In this document: positions 16,054-24,512 of the stretch, piece by piece
Position numbering within the stretch: position 1 is the stretch's first letter
Layout of the letters: each line of letters opens with the position of its first letter
DNA from: an uncultured Lachnospiraceae bacterium
GTDB taxonomy: Bacteria > Bacillota > Clostridia > Lachnospirales > Lachnospiraceae
NCBI GenBank assembly: GCA_910577675.1
Contig: CAJTOR010000017.1
Coordinates: 1 to 64,000, forward strand
Direction of reading: 5' to 3'
DNA length: 64,000 bases
The notes under the pieces: generated by a model
Database searches by the model: none
Told to the model about the DNA's origin: nothing
Seen by the model: only the letters and a program-made list of their open reading frames with translations
Position numbers and translations under genes: made by a program

Positions 16054-17058
16054 TTACATCTTAATACCACTCTGGCTAAGACTCTCAACAAACCCCTTCT
16101 GCGCGAACAAGTAGATAATCAGCAGTGGGATAATTGTCATTAGCAGCCCTGTTGCAATCATTGCCTGCTCATATGCCGCTGATGGCATAAGTCCTGGTCC
16201 GTACAGGGATGTATAATAATCTCCCAACCGCCCTGTCAGCGAAACCAGCGCCTTAGGCAAAAGCTTTACCTTGCCCAAGAATAATTTCGAATAATAGGAA
16301 TCCGTCCACTGCCATACATATGCAAACAAAAAGCACGATGTCAGGATTGGCTTCGCATCCGGGAGCATAATGCGGATAAAGGTCTTTAACTTGCCGCAGC
16401 CATCCACATAAGCCGCCTCCTCAAGTTCTTTTGGGATATTGCGGAAGAACTGGCGGATCAGGTAAATATAAAGCCCGCTCTTTAACCCCATACAGCCCAT
16501 ACACATCATAATATACGGAGCCATCGAGTTCTGCAAATTAATTGTTTTTCCAGTAATCGCTTTAAAGATACCGAACACATCGAAGAACGAGAAGTGAAGC
16601 CAAAGCGATGAGGAAATGGTCTGCGGCGGTATCAGGATGGAAAGCATAACGCACGCGAACCAGAATTTTTTAAGCGGGAACTTGTAGCGCGCAAACCCGT
16701 AGCCGACCAAAGTGCAGGCAGCCACCTGGATCACACTGACAAGAAGTGATACAAACACTGTGTTCCTCAGACAGGTCCAGTAATCTGAAAGCTGGTTCAC
16801 AAGCTTGTAATTAAATGTTGTAAAGTTCCTTGGTACACTGATAACCGTGGCATCATACAGATCCTGCTCCTGCATAAAGCTGATTGAAATCTTATTTAGC
16901 AACGGCTGAATAATCAAGAAGCACAAACCGAACAGAAGAATGGCTCTTGCAATCTTATAGAACCCGCTTCCGATGGTTTTCTTTAACAGATAACCATCGG
17001 ATTTACGGTTTCTCTCCCAGAATTTATCCCTTTCAATTTTTGCGCTCGCTCTACTCAT
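16054..17058 (-). CDS. Carbohydrate ABC transporter permease, MalG type (second pair)
   Basis: A 334-residue inner-membrane permease with six hydrophobic segments and the EAA loop EELEEAAYVDGCGKLKTFIR, where it docks on the ATPase. The start at 17058 overlaps the upstream permease by 8 bp and has AAGAAGG at the right distance. The N-terminal 30 residues are unusually basic and polar. It pairs with the MalF-type protein at 17051-17953 and the binding protein at 14227. No ATPase is encoded in the cluster; MalFG-type sugar importers of Firmicutes often share one MsmK/UgpC-like ATPase encoded elsewhere. Confidence 0.92.
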   Translation of the reverse strand: MSRASAKIERDKFWERNRKSDGYLLKKTIGSGFYKIARAILLFGLCFLIIQPLLNKISISFMQEQDLYDATVISVPRNFTTFNYKLVNQLSDYWTCLRNTVFVSLLVSVIQVAACTLVGYGFARYKFPLKKFWFACVMLSILIPPQTISSSLWLHFSFFDVFGIFKAITGKTINLQNSMAPYIMMCMGCMGLKSGLYIYLIRQFFRNIPKELEEAAYVDGCGKLKTFIRIMLPDAKPILTSCFLFAYVWQWTDSYYSKLFLGKVKLLPKALVSLTGRLGDYYTSLYGPGLMPSAAYEQAMIATGLLMTIIPLLIIYLFAQKGFVESLSQSGIKM

Positions 17059-17953
17059 AATAGTATACCTTCTTTGATAAGATAAGAGAAACAACAGCTA
17101 TGATCCCCATGACGCAGAGGAAATAGCTCCACGCCATCGCAGAGGAAAACCCGTAATCCATCTGCATTGACATCGTCTTGTTGATTTTCTCCATGACCTC
17201 ATTATCTGTCCGAATAAGAAAGTCAATGATCGAGTAAACAATATTCACCAGAATAAGGGAGCTTACCATCGGGAAGGTAATCTTCCAGAAACTTTCCCAG
17301 GCTGTACAGCCCTCAATCTTTGCCGCCTCGTACATGCTAGTCGAGATGGTCTGCAAACCGGAGAGGAAAATAATAATCTGGATACCGGCGGCAATCGCGA
17401 TATCATAAACACTGTCCAGTATATCAAACACATAGCCGAAAAATTTTGAGCCCATGCCGCCCGTATCAAGGATGGTCTGTAACGTCGCCGTAATACTCGA
17501 ATTGCCGCCGGATTCCTTTACCACATCCTCCATTCCCTGAAGGAGCGTGTTATTGTACTCAAGACCTACAATAACGCCGGAGGAGAGGATAACCGGCAGG
17601 AAGAAGATCGCACGCACAAATCCCCTGCCCTTAAATTCCTGGTTCAGCAAAAGTGCAACAAAGAAGCTGAATACTAACGTTGCCGGAACCTTATAGAGCA
17701 TGCTACTGATCGACTCCGTCAAAAACCTGTTAAACTCCGGGTCAACCGTGAAAGCTTTCTTAAAATTGTTAATGCCGATAAAGCGCATCGAAAAGCCGCC
17801 ATTGCCGACCGTAACCTCGGAAAGACTCATCTGGATCGACTCAATCAGCGGGTATCCCAGGAATGCGATAAACCCGATGATAAACGGAAGAATAAAGAGA
17901 TAACCGGCAATCGCATTTTTCTGTGCCAGCGTTTTCTTCTTTTTTGCTTTCAT
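17051..17953 (-). CDS. Carbohydrate ABC transporter permease, MalF type (second pair)
   Basis: A 300-residue membrane permease with six segments. It has an N-terminal cytoplasmic stretch rich in Lys, and the EAA loop MYEAAKIEGCTAWESFWKIT (about residues 205-225). The start directly follows the stop of the upstream DUF5696-like gene (TAA then ATG), with GGGGGAG inside the end of that gene, indicating translational coupling. The periplasmic-side loop between segments 2 and 3 is long and polar. It forms the translocation channel with the MalG-type partner. Confidence 0.92.
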   Translation of the reverse strand: MKAKKKKTLAQKNAIAGYLFILPFIIGFIAFLGYPLIESIQMSLSEVTVGNGGFSMRFIGINNFKKAFTVDPEFNRFLTESISSMLYKVPATLVFSFFVALLLNQEFKGRGFVRAIFFLPVILSSGVIVGLEYNNTLLQGMEDVVKESGGNSSITATLQTILDTGGMGSKFFGYVFDILDSVYDIAIAAGIQIIIFLSGLQTISTSMYEAAKIEGCTAWESFWKITFPMVSSLILVNIVYSIIDFLIRTDNEVMEKINKTMSMQMDYGFSSAMAWSYFLCVMGIIAVVSLILSKKVYYYE

Positions 17954-20500
17954 TTATTCTCCCCCTTTCTTTACAGCGTAATCCCTCGCCGAAACAGATA
18001 CGCCACCTTCCGAATAATCCGTGTAATTGTAATTTACATAGACCTTCGTGCCATCCTCATAAGTGGTTTCTGTCACACCGTCTGCCAGATAGCGGTGGCC
18101 CGTGATAAACAGGTTATAAACATGGCCAAGTGCCTCGTCGTACTCCTTATACATTGCAAGTGCTTCATCCTTCCACTTGCTGTACTCCGAGCCGTGAAGA
18201 TAAGTATACGGTGTTTCCTGAACTTTGGAACCAGATGCGTCAATAAAAGTAAAATACAGACCTGCACCGGTTTCAATACTCTTTAGCCATGCCAGTTCAC
18301 GATCCGGTGCCAGGTTCATAGCCGCCCCCGTATAGTTGACCAGCCCGTGCAGTGCAATTGTATAGAACGGAACCATATAATCCACTATCCCGTACTGCTT
18401 TCCAACCAGTTCAAGGTCAAGCACCGCGTCGGCATATGGCACTGCGTACTCATTTCCGGTATAAATCATATAACCGTTCCCGTTCTCCTTTAACTGCGCC
18501 AGTCTTTCCTGCTGTAACTTCATCATTTCCTCGCGCGTCACAACCGCCTTAGGGTTGTAATCCCCGCCGATCAATTTGCCGAGGTCGGCAAATGAAAGAT
18601 TTTTTGCCCCATATTTTTCCACTGATTTTACCAGCGAATCTATCAGTTTATTGGTATATTTATTCTTTACGTAGTAGCGGAGAGTATCATCTTCATAATC
18701 TTCCAGTGCATAAATTATCGGGCTGTAATCCCAAAGCTCCGCAATCTCCTTTGTCACATATTTTGCGGAATCACGGTTGATACTGAATCCATCCGTCAGC
18801 GTATTTTTATATACAAACTCGACAAATGCCTCCAGATAAAGATCCGCACCCGCATCATTCACCTTTGAAACAAAGTTCTTGAAATCCTTTTTGCTGCCAA
18901 GTTCGGAAATAAGCTTTACACTTGTCGGCACTTTATGGTGCACACCCTCATTAAACCAGCCAACATACTTCATATCAAGGTTTTCCACTCCCGCCGCCAC
19001 AAAGTCTTCCAGAATCTTAGCAGCCTCCTTATAGGAAGTCAGTTCCCTTGATACTGTAACCGGGAATCCCAGATGGTTCTCGACGGCCTCAATCGCACCG
19101 ATTAACTCCACAACAACAGGCGTGGAAGAATCGTTATTTTTATCGAGCTGCGCATATCTTGCAGTCAGATAATCCCTGTAAGCTAGCGCCATGTCAGCGT
19201 AAGTATCACCCTCAACAAAACGGTAGCGGTTGATCAGATCACCCTTAGGCACATTCTTTTCATATACCACAACTGCCTTATCGGATTTTGAAGATACATC
19301 CATACTCTCACTGTGAATAATCTTATATCCAGTATTGGCATAGTTAAAGGTGTGAAGCCTTCCCGAAACATCCGCCTCAATGGTCGCATAAGCACTCCCC
19401 TCCTCCGCTATACACAGGAAAGAGGAACCATTATTACAGATGCCGAATGTCGGATAAAGGGCACATGATTCGGAAATTACCGCGGATCGCTTCTGCCCGT
19501 AATCCCAGCCATACACATTGCTGTAGAAAGCATTCTGCGACTGCCTGCCATTGTTAAAGCGTATCACTGCTCCGTTGCCGTCCGGTACCAGGATAAACCC
19601 ATCATCTGTGGTATGGCCTGCCCCAAAGTACGGAAGCGGCTTGATCGAAATAATCGGATAAGCATCCTTATAGTCCACTTCCTCCATCGGGATGCGCACA
19701 ACAAAGTCCTTTCCATCAAGCTCATACACTACGGACACATCATATGCCGGTTTGTCTGTTACCTTCGTCACGGAATATTTGGCTGAATCCTCCACAAAAT
19801 CGTCATATGTATAGCCGGCACCCTCGAAATACTCTTCTATTCTGACTCTGATATGCTCCTGCAAACCATCTCTCAAAACATATACCGGCTCTGTCGCAAG
19901 ATCCGGATAAGTCTTCAAAAGTTCCTCCTCATTATCCTCATCGCGGAGGTTGTTAATATCATACTTCCGATAGTACTGGTCAAGTCTTTTTTGTGTCTTT
20001 GATTCCATCTTATCGTAAAAGCTTAAATAGCGGTTCTCCGGGAGCGCTGCTGGTATAATATAGGTGCGCTCAATATTGCCGATGGAGTACTTCACCTTAA
20101 TACCGCTCTCGACTTCCTCAATTTCGTACAATCCGTTTTCCACACTGTAACCATAGCTGTTAAGTGTGGTTTCAACGCCGTTCGCCGTGCCGTAAACAAT
20201 CATCAGAGTGGACTGCAAACCATCCTTGGTGGACTTGTTTGCAATGGTTTCAACCGACATATCAGGTGGGTTCGAATACCATACTTTACCGCTGCCCTTC
20301 TCCGTTAAGGTGAACTGCGTCGTTGCAGGATCCATCACAAACTTCAAATAATCATTTTCCATCACGTATTCGGATTTATCTTCCTCATAACCGTAGATGA
20401 CCAAGTTATCTTCCTGTACTTCCTTCTCGCCGCAGCCTGTAAAAGCTGCCGACGACAGGCTTAATGCAAGAAGGAAACTTAAAAATTTTGATTTTTTCAT
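17954..20500 (-). CDS. Large lipoprotein, DUF5696-like, in a carbohydrate locus
   Basis: An 848-residue exported protein starting MKKSKFLSFLLALSLSSAAF, with lipobox FTGC (Cys22). The architecture (N-terminal beta-rich region, central region around residues 420-750 with a TIM-barrel-like feel including DMKYVGWFNEG, and short C-terminal beta region) fits proteins annotated DUF5696 that recur next to YIP1, NHL and sugar ABC genes in Lachnospiraceae and Paenibacillus. That family link is from memory of gene neighbourhoods, not from a search. It may be a glycoside-active or glycan-binding surface protein. No catalytic residues can be named. Confidence 0.65.
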   Translation of the reverse strand: MKKSKFLSFLLALSLSSAAFTGCGEKEVQEDNLVIYGYEEDKSEYVMENDYLKFVMDPATTQFTLTEKGSGKVWYSNPPDMSVETIANKSTKDGLQSTLMIVYGTANGVETTLNSYGYSVENGLYEIEEVESGIKVKYSIGNIERTYIIPAALPENRYLSFYDKMESKTQKRLDQYYRKYDINNLRDEDNEEELLKTYPDLATEPVYVLRDGLQEHIRVRIEEYFEGAGYTYDDFVEDSAKYSVTKVTDKPAYDVSVVYELDGKDFVVRIPMEEVDYKDAYPIISIKPLPYFGAGHTTDDGFILVPDGNGAVIRFNNGRQSQNAFYSNVYGWDYGQKRSAVISESCALYPTFGICNNGSSFLCIAEEGSAYATIEADVSGRLHTFNYANTGYKIIHSESMDVSSKSDKAVVVYEKNVPKGDLINRYRFVEGDTYADMALAYRDYLTARYAQLDKNNDSSTPVVVELIGAIEAVENHLGFPVTVSRELTSYKEAAKILEDFVAAGVENLDMKYVGWFNEGVHHKVPTSVKLISELGSKKDFKNFVSKVNDAGADLYLEAFVEFVYKNTLTDGFSINRDSAKYVTKEIAELWDYSPIIYALEDYEDDTLRYYVKNKYTNKLIDSLVKSVEKYGAKNLSFADLGKLIGGDYNPKAVVTREEMMKLQQERLAQLKENGNGYMIYTGNEYAVPYADAVLDLELVGKQYGIVDYMVPFYTIALHGLVNYTGAAMNLAPDRELAWLKSIETGAGLYFTFIDASGSKVQETPYTYLHGSEYSKWKDEALAMYKEYDEALGHVYNLFITGHRYLADGVTETTYEDGTKVYVNYNYTDYSEGGVSVSARDYAVKKGGE

Positions 20501-20518
20501 CGTAAACCTCCTCGCGCC

Positions 20519-21181
20519 TTAATAGAATCGGAATGCTATCTCTTTGTAAAGCGAGATAAAATAAGCAAAACCATCAGAAATCAAACTGAAGAACAACAAA
20601 AGGATAAATATGATAATCAGCATGCCAACCGCCGTCGCAATCGCCGCGAAAATCGCTTTTCCCAGGCTGTAATCATGGATCATCATCATTGCCGAAAGTA
20701 TTAGGATGGCAATCCAGATATCCGTGAAGCTGTTCAGGTATGTCCAGAAGACACCTTCCTCCGCTGTCACAATATTGCTGAGAAAAATCATCGGCAATTG
20801 GAGCAGCACATACGGCGTATAAGCGTAGCACACCGCCATATAAATATTCTTCAGTGTGCCCTTCCCATCAAACAATGTGGTCAGGCACCAGTTTGAAATG
20901 CATCCGATCACAATCGGAACAATCAATTCCAGGCAGCACATCAGGACATTAAAATTCTGCGGGCGGTACATTATAAACATAAAATTTGTCATCTGCATGC
21001 GCCAGATACGGATCAGAAGTACCGCGATAATAATTGTGTTCGCCGCTGCCAGGGAACCGCGTTTCTCATGGATCAAATCCCAGAAACCATCGAAAGGATG
21101 CCCAATCACATGGAGGGAAAATTTGAGGGATCTTTTATATTCCTTTAAGCTGTCTTTATTGATCTTTTCCGCTATCTTCAC
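20519..21181 (-). CDS. YIP1-family-like membrane protein
   Basis: A 220-residue membrane protein with about five hydrophobic segments from residue 45 to the end, preceded by an amphipathic N-terminal region (HVIGHPFDGFWDLIHEKRGS). The P-x-x-x-F-x-x-L or W motif followed by five segments is the pattern of YIP1/DUF1282-type proteins. It overlaps the upstream NHL gene by 4 bp (ATGA-type coupling) and precedes the DUF5696-like lipoprotein by 18 bp. Its function in such loci is unknown; an assembly or trafficking role for the surface proteins is plausible. Confidence 0.7.
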   Translation of the reverse strand: MKIAEKINKDSLKEYKRSLKFSLHVIGHPFDGFWDLIHEKRGSLAAANTIIIAVLLIRIWRMQMTNFMFIMYRPQNFNVLMCCLELIVPIVIGCISNWCLTTLFDGKGTLKNIYMAVCYAYTPYVLLQLPMIFLSNIVTAEEGVFWTYLNSFTDIWIAILILSAMMMIHDYSLGKAIFAAIATAVGMLIIIFILLLFFSLISDGFAYFISLYKEIAFRFY

Positions 21182-22662
21182 TCCTCAGACACCTCCCTTT
21201 TAACTTTCTTTACCGTCTTAATGGTCTTTGGTACTATAATCAGAATCAAAAGCCCGACAACAAAATAAACAATATGTTCCTCAATCCATTCCTTCCTGTA
21301 AAGCTTGAAAGCTTTGGAATAGGCTCTCCCATAATACTTTAATTCAAAATACTCCATCGCCTCTTTGTAGCGGTTCTGGCGAAGTAACGCCCTCCCGATG
21401 CCAAGGTATGCAAGATCGTAATTGCTGTTCATCCTAAGCACCTGCCTCCAGTAATCAGCAGACAGGTCATAGTCGCCCTTCTGATAGGCCATGATCGCAT
21501 TGTTAATCTGCTTCCCATAGTCGGTGAGCACCAGTTTCGTCAGGTTGTTCCTGCTGCCATCAAGTACATAGAGGTCATTGCCGATATGGTCTAAGGCGAC
21601 AGGATTGGTAAAATATCCCAATGTGTTCCCATTGCCGCCAAACGCATACAAAAGCTGCCCCTGTGAATCGTAGCCGAATATACGGCAGCGCGTGCGGTCG
21701 ATCGCATAATAGATATCATTCTCAAGCGGCGTAACATCAATTAATTTTGATGGTCCTTTTACTCCGCCGCCCTCCCCCCACTGGACATCACCAATTGGTG
21801 GCACGTCACCGTTTTTAATCAGAATGTCCGAACCCATGGAGTTAAGCTTGCGGATTGGCTTTGCCTTGTCATCCTTCAAATCCCACTCGCTGAAGACCGA
21901 GGTTGTCACATAGACGAAACCATCCTTGTCAAGTGCAATATTATTGTACTCAGTCGGCACGAACTGCTCCATCTGGGCTCTCTGTTCCTTGGTTGAAAGT
22001 TTCTTCCAGATATAGTCAACCATCGAGAATGTAACTTTGCTTGCACCGATGTAGCCAGTAAATTCTCCTTCCGGTGAATACTGCATAACACCCTTGTTTA
22101 CATTTCGTCCGAGCACCAGGATGCGGCCTGATTCGTCCACCACAGCTTTTGTCGGAAGAAACTCTTGCGATGCGTCGTAAGTTTCATCCACAGGCTGTAC
22201 GAGTGTCTTTATCATATTCAGGTCTTTGTCAAGATGCACGACCCTCTTGTTTTCCGTATCACAGACAAAAATATCGCCGTTGTCCGTGACAAACACATCG
22301 TTCGGTCCGCTAAAGGTATCATCCTCACCGCCATTCTTAAAAGTATCAATCACCCGAACCAGGGTGAGGTTTTCAATACCTGCAAGCAACTCCACAATCC
22401 GGTTATTTCCGGTATCCGCGATATAAACCCTGTCACCTTTCGCATACATGCCCTGAGGCTGTGAGAAATCCCCGATCCCCAGGTCAGTCCCAATAATCCT
22501 AAGCTGAGGAGTGTAGGCATCCGGTGACTCCCTCTCATCGCCGAACACATCATAGATATAAGTGTAAAAGTTATTTCCTGCCTTGATTGCAGCCGCCGGG
22601 GAAAGAAGAAGCATGGCGAGCAACAGGCAAATAAATCTTTGCATTATTTTTTTGCTATTCAT
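21178..22662 (-). CDS. Membrane-anchored NHL-repeat protein with TPR segment
   Basis: A 494-residue protein with a signal sequence (residues 1-27), then NHL repeats of a beta-propeller from about 50 to 380 (GDRVYIADTGNNRIVEL, GDIFVCDTENKRVVHLD, NDLYVLDGSRNNLTKL), then a short TPR-like helical part (around 390-455: YQKGDYDLSADYWRQVL) and a C-terminal transmembrane helix with a basic tail. The propeller would sit outside the cell and could bind glycan or protein partners. It is first in a coupled set with the YIP1-like and DUF5696-like genes. Confidence 0.8.
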   Translation of the reverse strand: MNSKKIMQRFICLLLAMLLLSPAAAIKAGNNFYTYIYDVFGDERESPDAYTPQLRIIGTDLGIGDFSQPQGMYAKGDRVYIADTGNNRIVELLAGIENLTLVRVIDTFKNGGEDDTFSGPNDVFVTDNGDIFVCDTENKRVVHLDKDLNMIKTLVQPVDETYDASQEFLPTKAVVDESGRILVLGRNVNKGVMQYSPEGEFTGYIGASKVTFSMVDYIWKKLSTKEQRAQMEQFVPTEYNNIALDKDGFVYVTTSVFSEWDLKDDKAKPIRKLNSMGSDILIKNGDVPPIGDVQWGEGGGVKGPSKLIDVTPLENDIYYAIDRTRCRIFGYDSQGQLLYAFGGNGNTLGYFTNPVALDHIGNDLYVLDGSRNNLTKLVLTDYGKQINNAIMAYQKGDYDLSADYWRQVLRMNSNYDLAYLGIGRALLRQNRYKEAMEYFELKYYGRAYSKAFKLYRKEWIEEHIVYFVVGLLILIIVPKTIKTVKKVKREVSEE

Positions 22663-22674
22663 ATGCTCCCCTCC

Positions 22675-23532
22675 TTAGTCCTTGATACCGGAACTTGCCA
22701 TTGTCTCTAAGATGTTGCTCTGTGATAAAATAAAGGTTATAATCGGCACAATCATCATAAAGAGTGTTACCGCCGAACCGACACCGGCTCTCGATACACC
22801 GCCGTTGATAATCTGCTGCAACGCATAAGGCAATGTCTTTAACTCCTCGGAATAAATATAGTTTGATGCCTTGGTATTCCAGAGGTTCTGCACCGAGAAA
22901 ATAATAAGAGTCAGCCAGGCTGGTTTTACCATCGGCATAACAATCTTATAGTAGATCGTCCACTCTTTGGCACCGTCGATCTTTGCCGCCTCGATTAATG
23001 CGTCCGGGATACCCTCCATAAACTGCTTCATCAGGAAGAGTCCCATCGGCGAGGCGAACGCCGGGATGATAACGGCGAGATAACTGTCCACCCAGCCTAA
23101 GTTCGTCATAATCAAATAGTTCGGGATACCGAGAACATAGCCCGAGAACATAAGCGCTGTCACGACAATATTGAAAAATGTCTTTCCGCCAGGGAAATCA
23201 TATTTTGCAAGTACATACGCACCCATCGAGGCAAAAATCAGATGCCCCACCGTACCGATTAAAGTGATAATTACGGTATTAAATATGTAGCGCGAGAACG
23301 GCACCCAGGATTTCCCCATGATAACGAATAGATCCTGGAAATTGTCCATCGTAGGATGCTGCACGAAAAACTTTGGCGGATACAGATAAATCTCATCCAG
23401 AGGTTTGAACGCGCTGCTGATCGCATACACCAGCGGCAGCGCCATGAAAATACCAAACAGGATCAGCATGATATAGATTCCGAGATCGCCGCCCCTGGAC
23501 CTGTTCGGTTTTCTTCTTTTTATTTTTTTCAT
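22675..23532 (-). CDS. Carbohydrate ABC transporter permease, MalG/UgpE type (first pair)
   Basis: A 285-residue membrane permease with six segments and EAA loop DALIEAAKIDGAKEWTIYYK. The N-terminus is strongly basic (KKIKRRKPNRS). The start at 23532 (ATG) has GAGGAAGG just upstream; a GTG at 23544 is possible but would contain this site. It ends 12 bp before the NHL gene. It pairs with the permease at 23561-24496 and with the large CBM-bearing binding protein upstream. Confidence 0.92.
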   Translation of the reverse strand: MKKIKRRKPNRSRGGDLGIYIMLILFGIFMALPLVYAISSAFKPLDEIYLYPPKFFVQHPTMDNFQDLFVIMGKSWVPFSRYIFNTVIITLIGTVGHLIFASMGAYVLAKYDFPGGKTFFNIVVTALMFSGYVLGIPNYLIMTNLGWVDSYLAVIIPAFASPMGLFLMKQFMEGIPDALIEAAKIDGAKEWTIYYKIVMPMVKPAWLTLIIFSVQNLWNTKASNYIYSEELKTLPYALQQIINGGVSRAGVGSAVTLFMMIVPIITFILSQSNILETMASSGIKD

Positions 23533-23560
23533 ATCCTTCCTCACCTTTCCCAGTCTGTTA

Positions 23561-24496
23561 TCAGGTTCCCACTTTTCTAAGCAGCGATTGTATCAGCTTG
23601 TTGCAAAGAATCATGGTAATGAAAAGTACGGTTGCGATTGCGGATGCATAGCCCATCTCAAAACGGACGGAACCGTAATCGAAAAGGTGAGTAACGACGG
23701 TACGTGCCGCATAGTCGGTACTCGGGAAGCCCGCGAGTGCCATTGTGACCTCGCAGACACCGAAGGACTGTGTGATTGCCATAACCGCCCCGAACATAAG
23801 CATCGGCTTCATGTTCGGCAGCGTGATATACCATAGCTCCTGCCAGCGGTTCTTTATACCATCCACATAGCCCGCTTCATACTGGGACTGGTCAACACCC
23901 TGAAGACCTGCCACAAACGAGAGGAACCCAGTACCAAGACTCATCCACAAAATAACAAGGAGGATAACCGGCATCATATATTTCGGGTCGGTCAGCCAGA
24001 GAATCGGCGCGTTGATAAAACCCAGTTTCATCAGGAATGAATTCACATAACCGTATGCGTCGCCCGAGAACATAATCGCCCAGATCAGGTAAACCTGGCC
24101 GGAAATCGTCGGCGCATAGAAAATCAGCACTGCAAATGCGCGGATATAGCGCGGCAGCTCGTTGATAAACCATGCAAACAAAAAGGATGCCAGATAACCA
24201 AGAGGTCCCGTGATCGCAGCAATTGCGAAGGTGTTCGTAACGGATGTCAGGAAGACATCGTCCGCCAGGAACAGATCGATATAGTTGCTAAGCCCCACAA
24301 AGCGCGGTGTTTCGAGCACGTTGTAGTAAGTAAAACTTAAACAGATGGACATAACCACCGGCACAATGTAGAACAGCGTAAATATAACTGCATACGGCAG
24401 GAGGAACAGATAGCAGGTCTTCGAGCGTTTTGCCTTATACATTGCAATGTGAAAATTCTTTTTCTTCTTATTCATATATTTCTGCATGAATGACAT
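23561..24496 (-). CDS. Carbohydrate ABC transporter permease, MalF/UgpA type (first pair)
   Basis: A 311-residue permease with six hydrophobic segments (first at about 28-50) and EAA-type loop QYEAGYVDGIKNRWQELWYI, in which the second Ala is Gly. It starts at 24496 behind AAAGGAGG, 16 bp after the solute-binding gene, so the three genes form a tight transport unit. The cluster lacks its own ATPase. Confidence 0.92.
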   Translation of the reverse strand: MSFMQKYMNKKKKNFHIAMYKAKRSKTCYLFLLPYAVIFTLFYIVPVVMSICLSFTYYNVLETPRFVGLSNYIDLFLADDVFLTSVTNTFAIAAITGPLGYLASFLFAWFINELPRYIRAFAVLIFYAPTISGQVYLIWAIMFSGDAYGYVNSFLMKLGFINAPILWLTDPKYMMPVILLVILWMSLGTGFLSFVAGLQGVDQSQYEAGYVDGIKNRWQELWYITLPNMKPMLMFGAVMAITQSFGVCEVTMALAGFPSTDYAARTVVTHLFDYGSVRFEMGYASAIATVLFITMILCNKLIQSLLRKVGT

Positions 24497-24512
24497 TCTC
24501 TTTTCCTCCTTT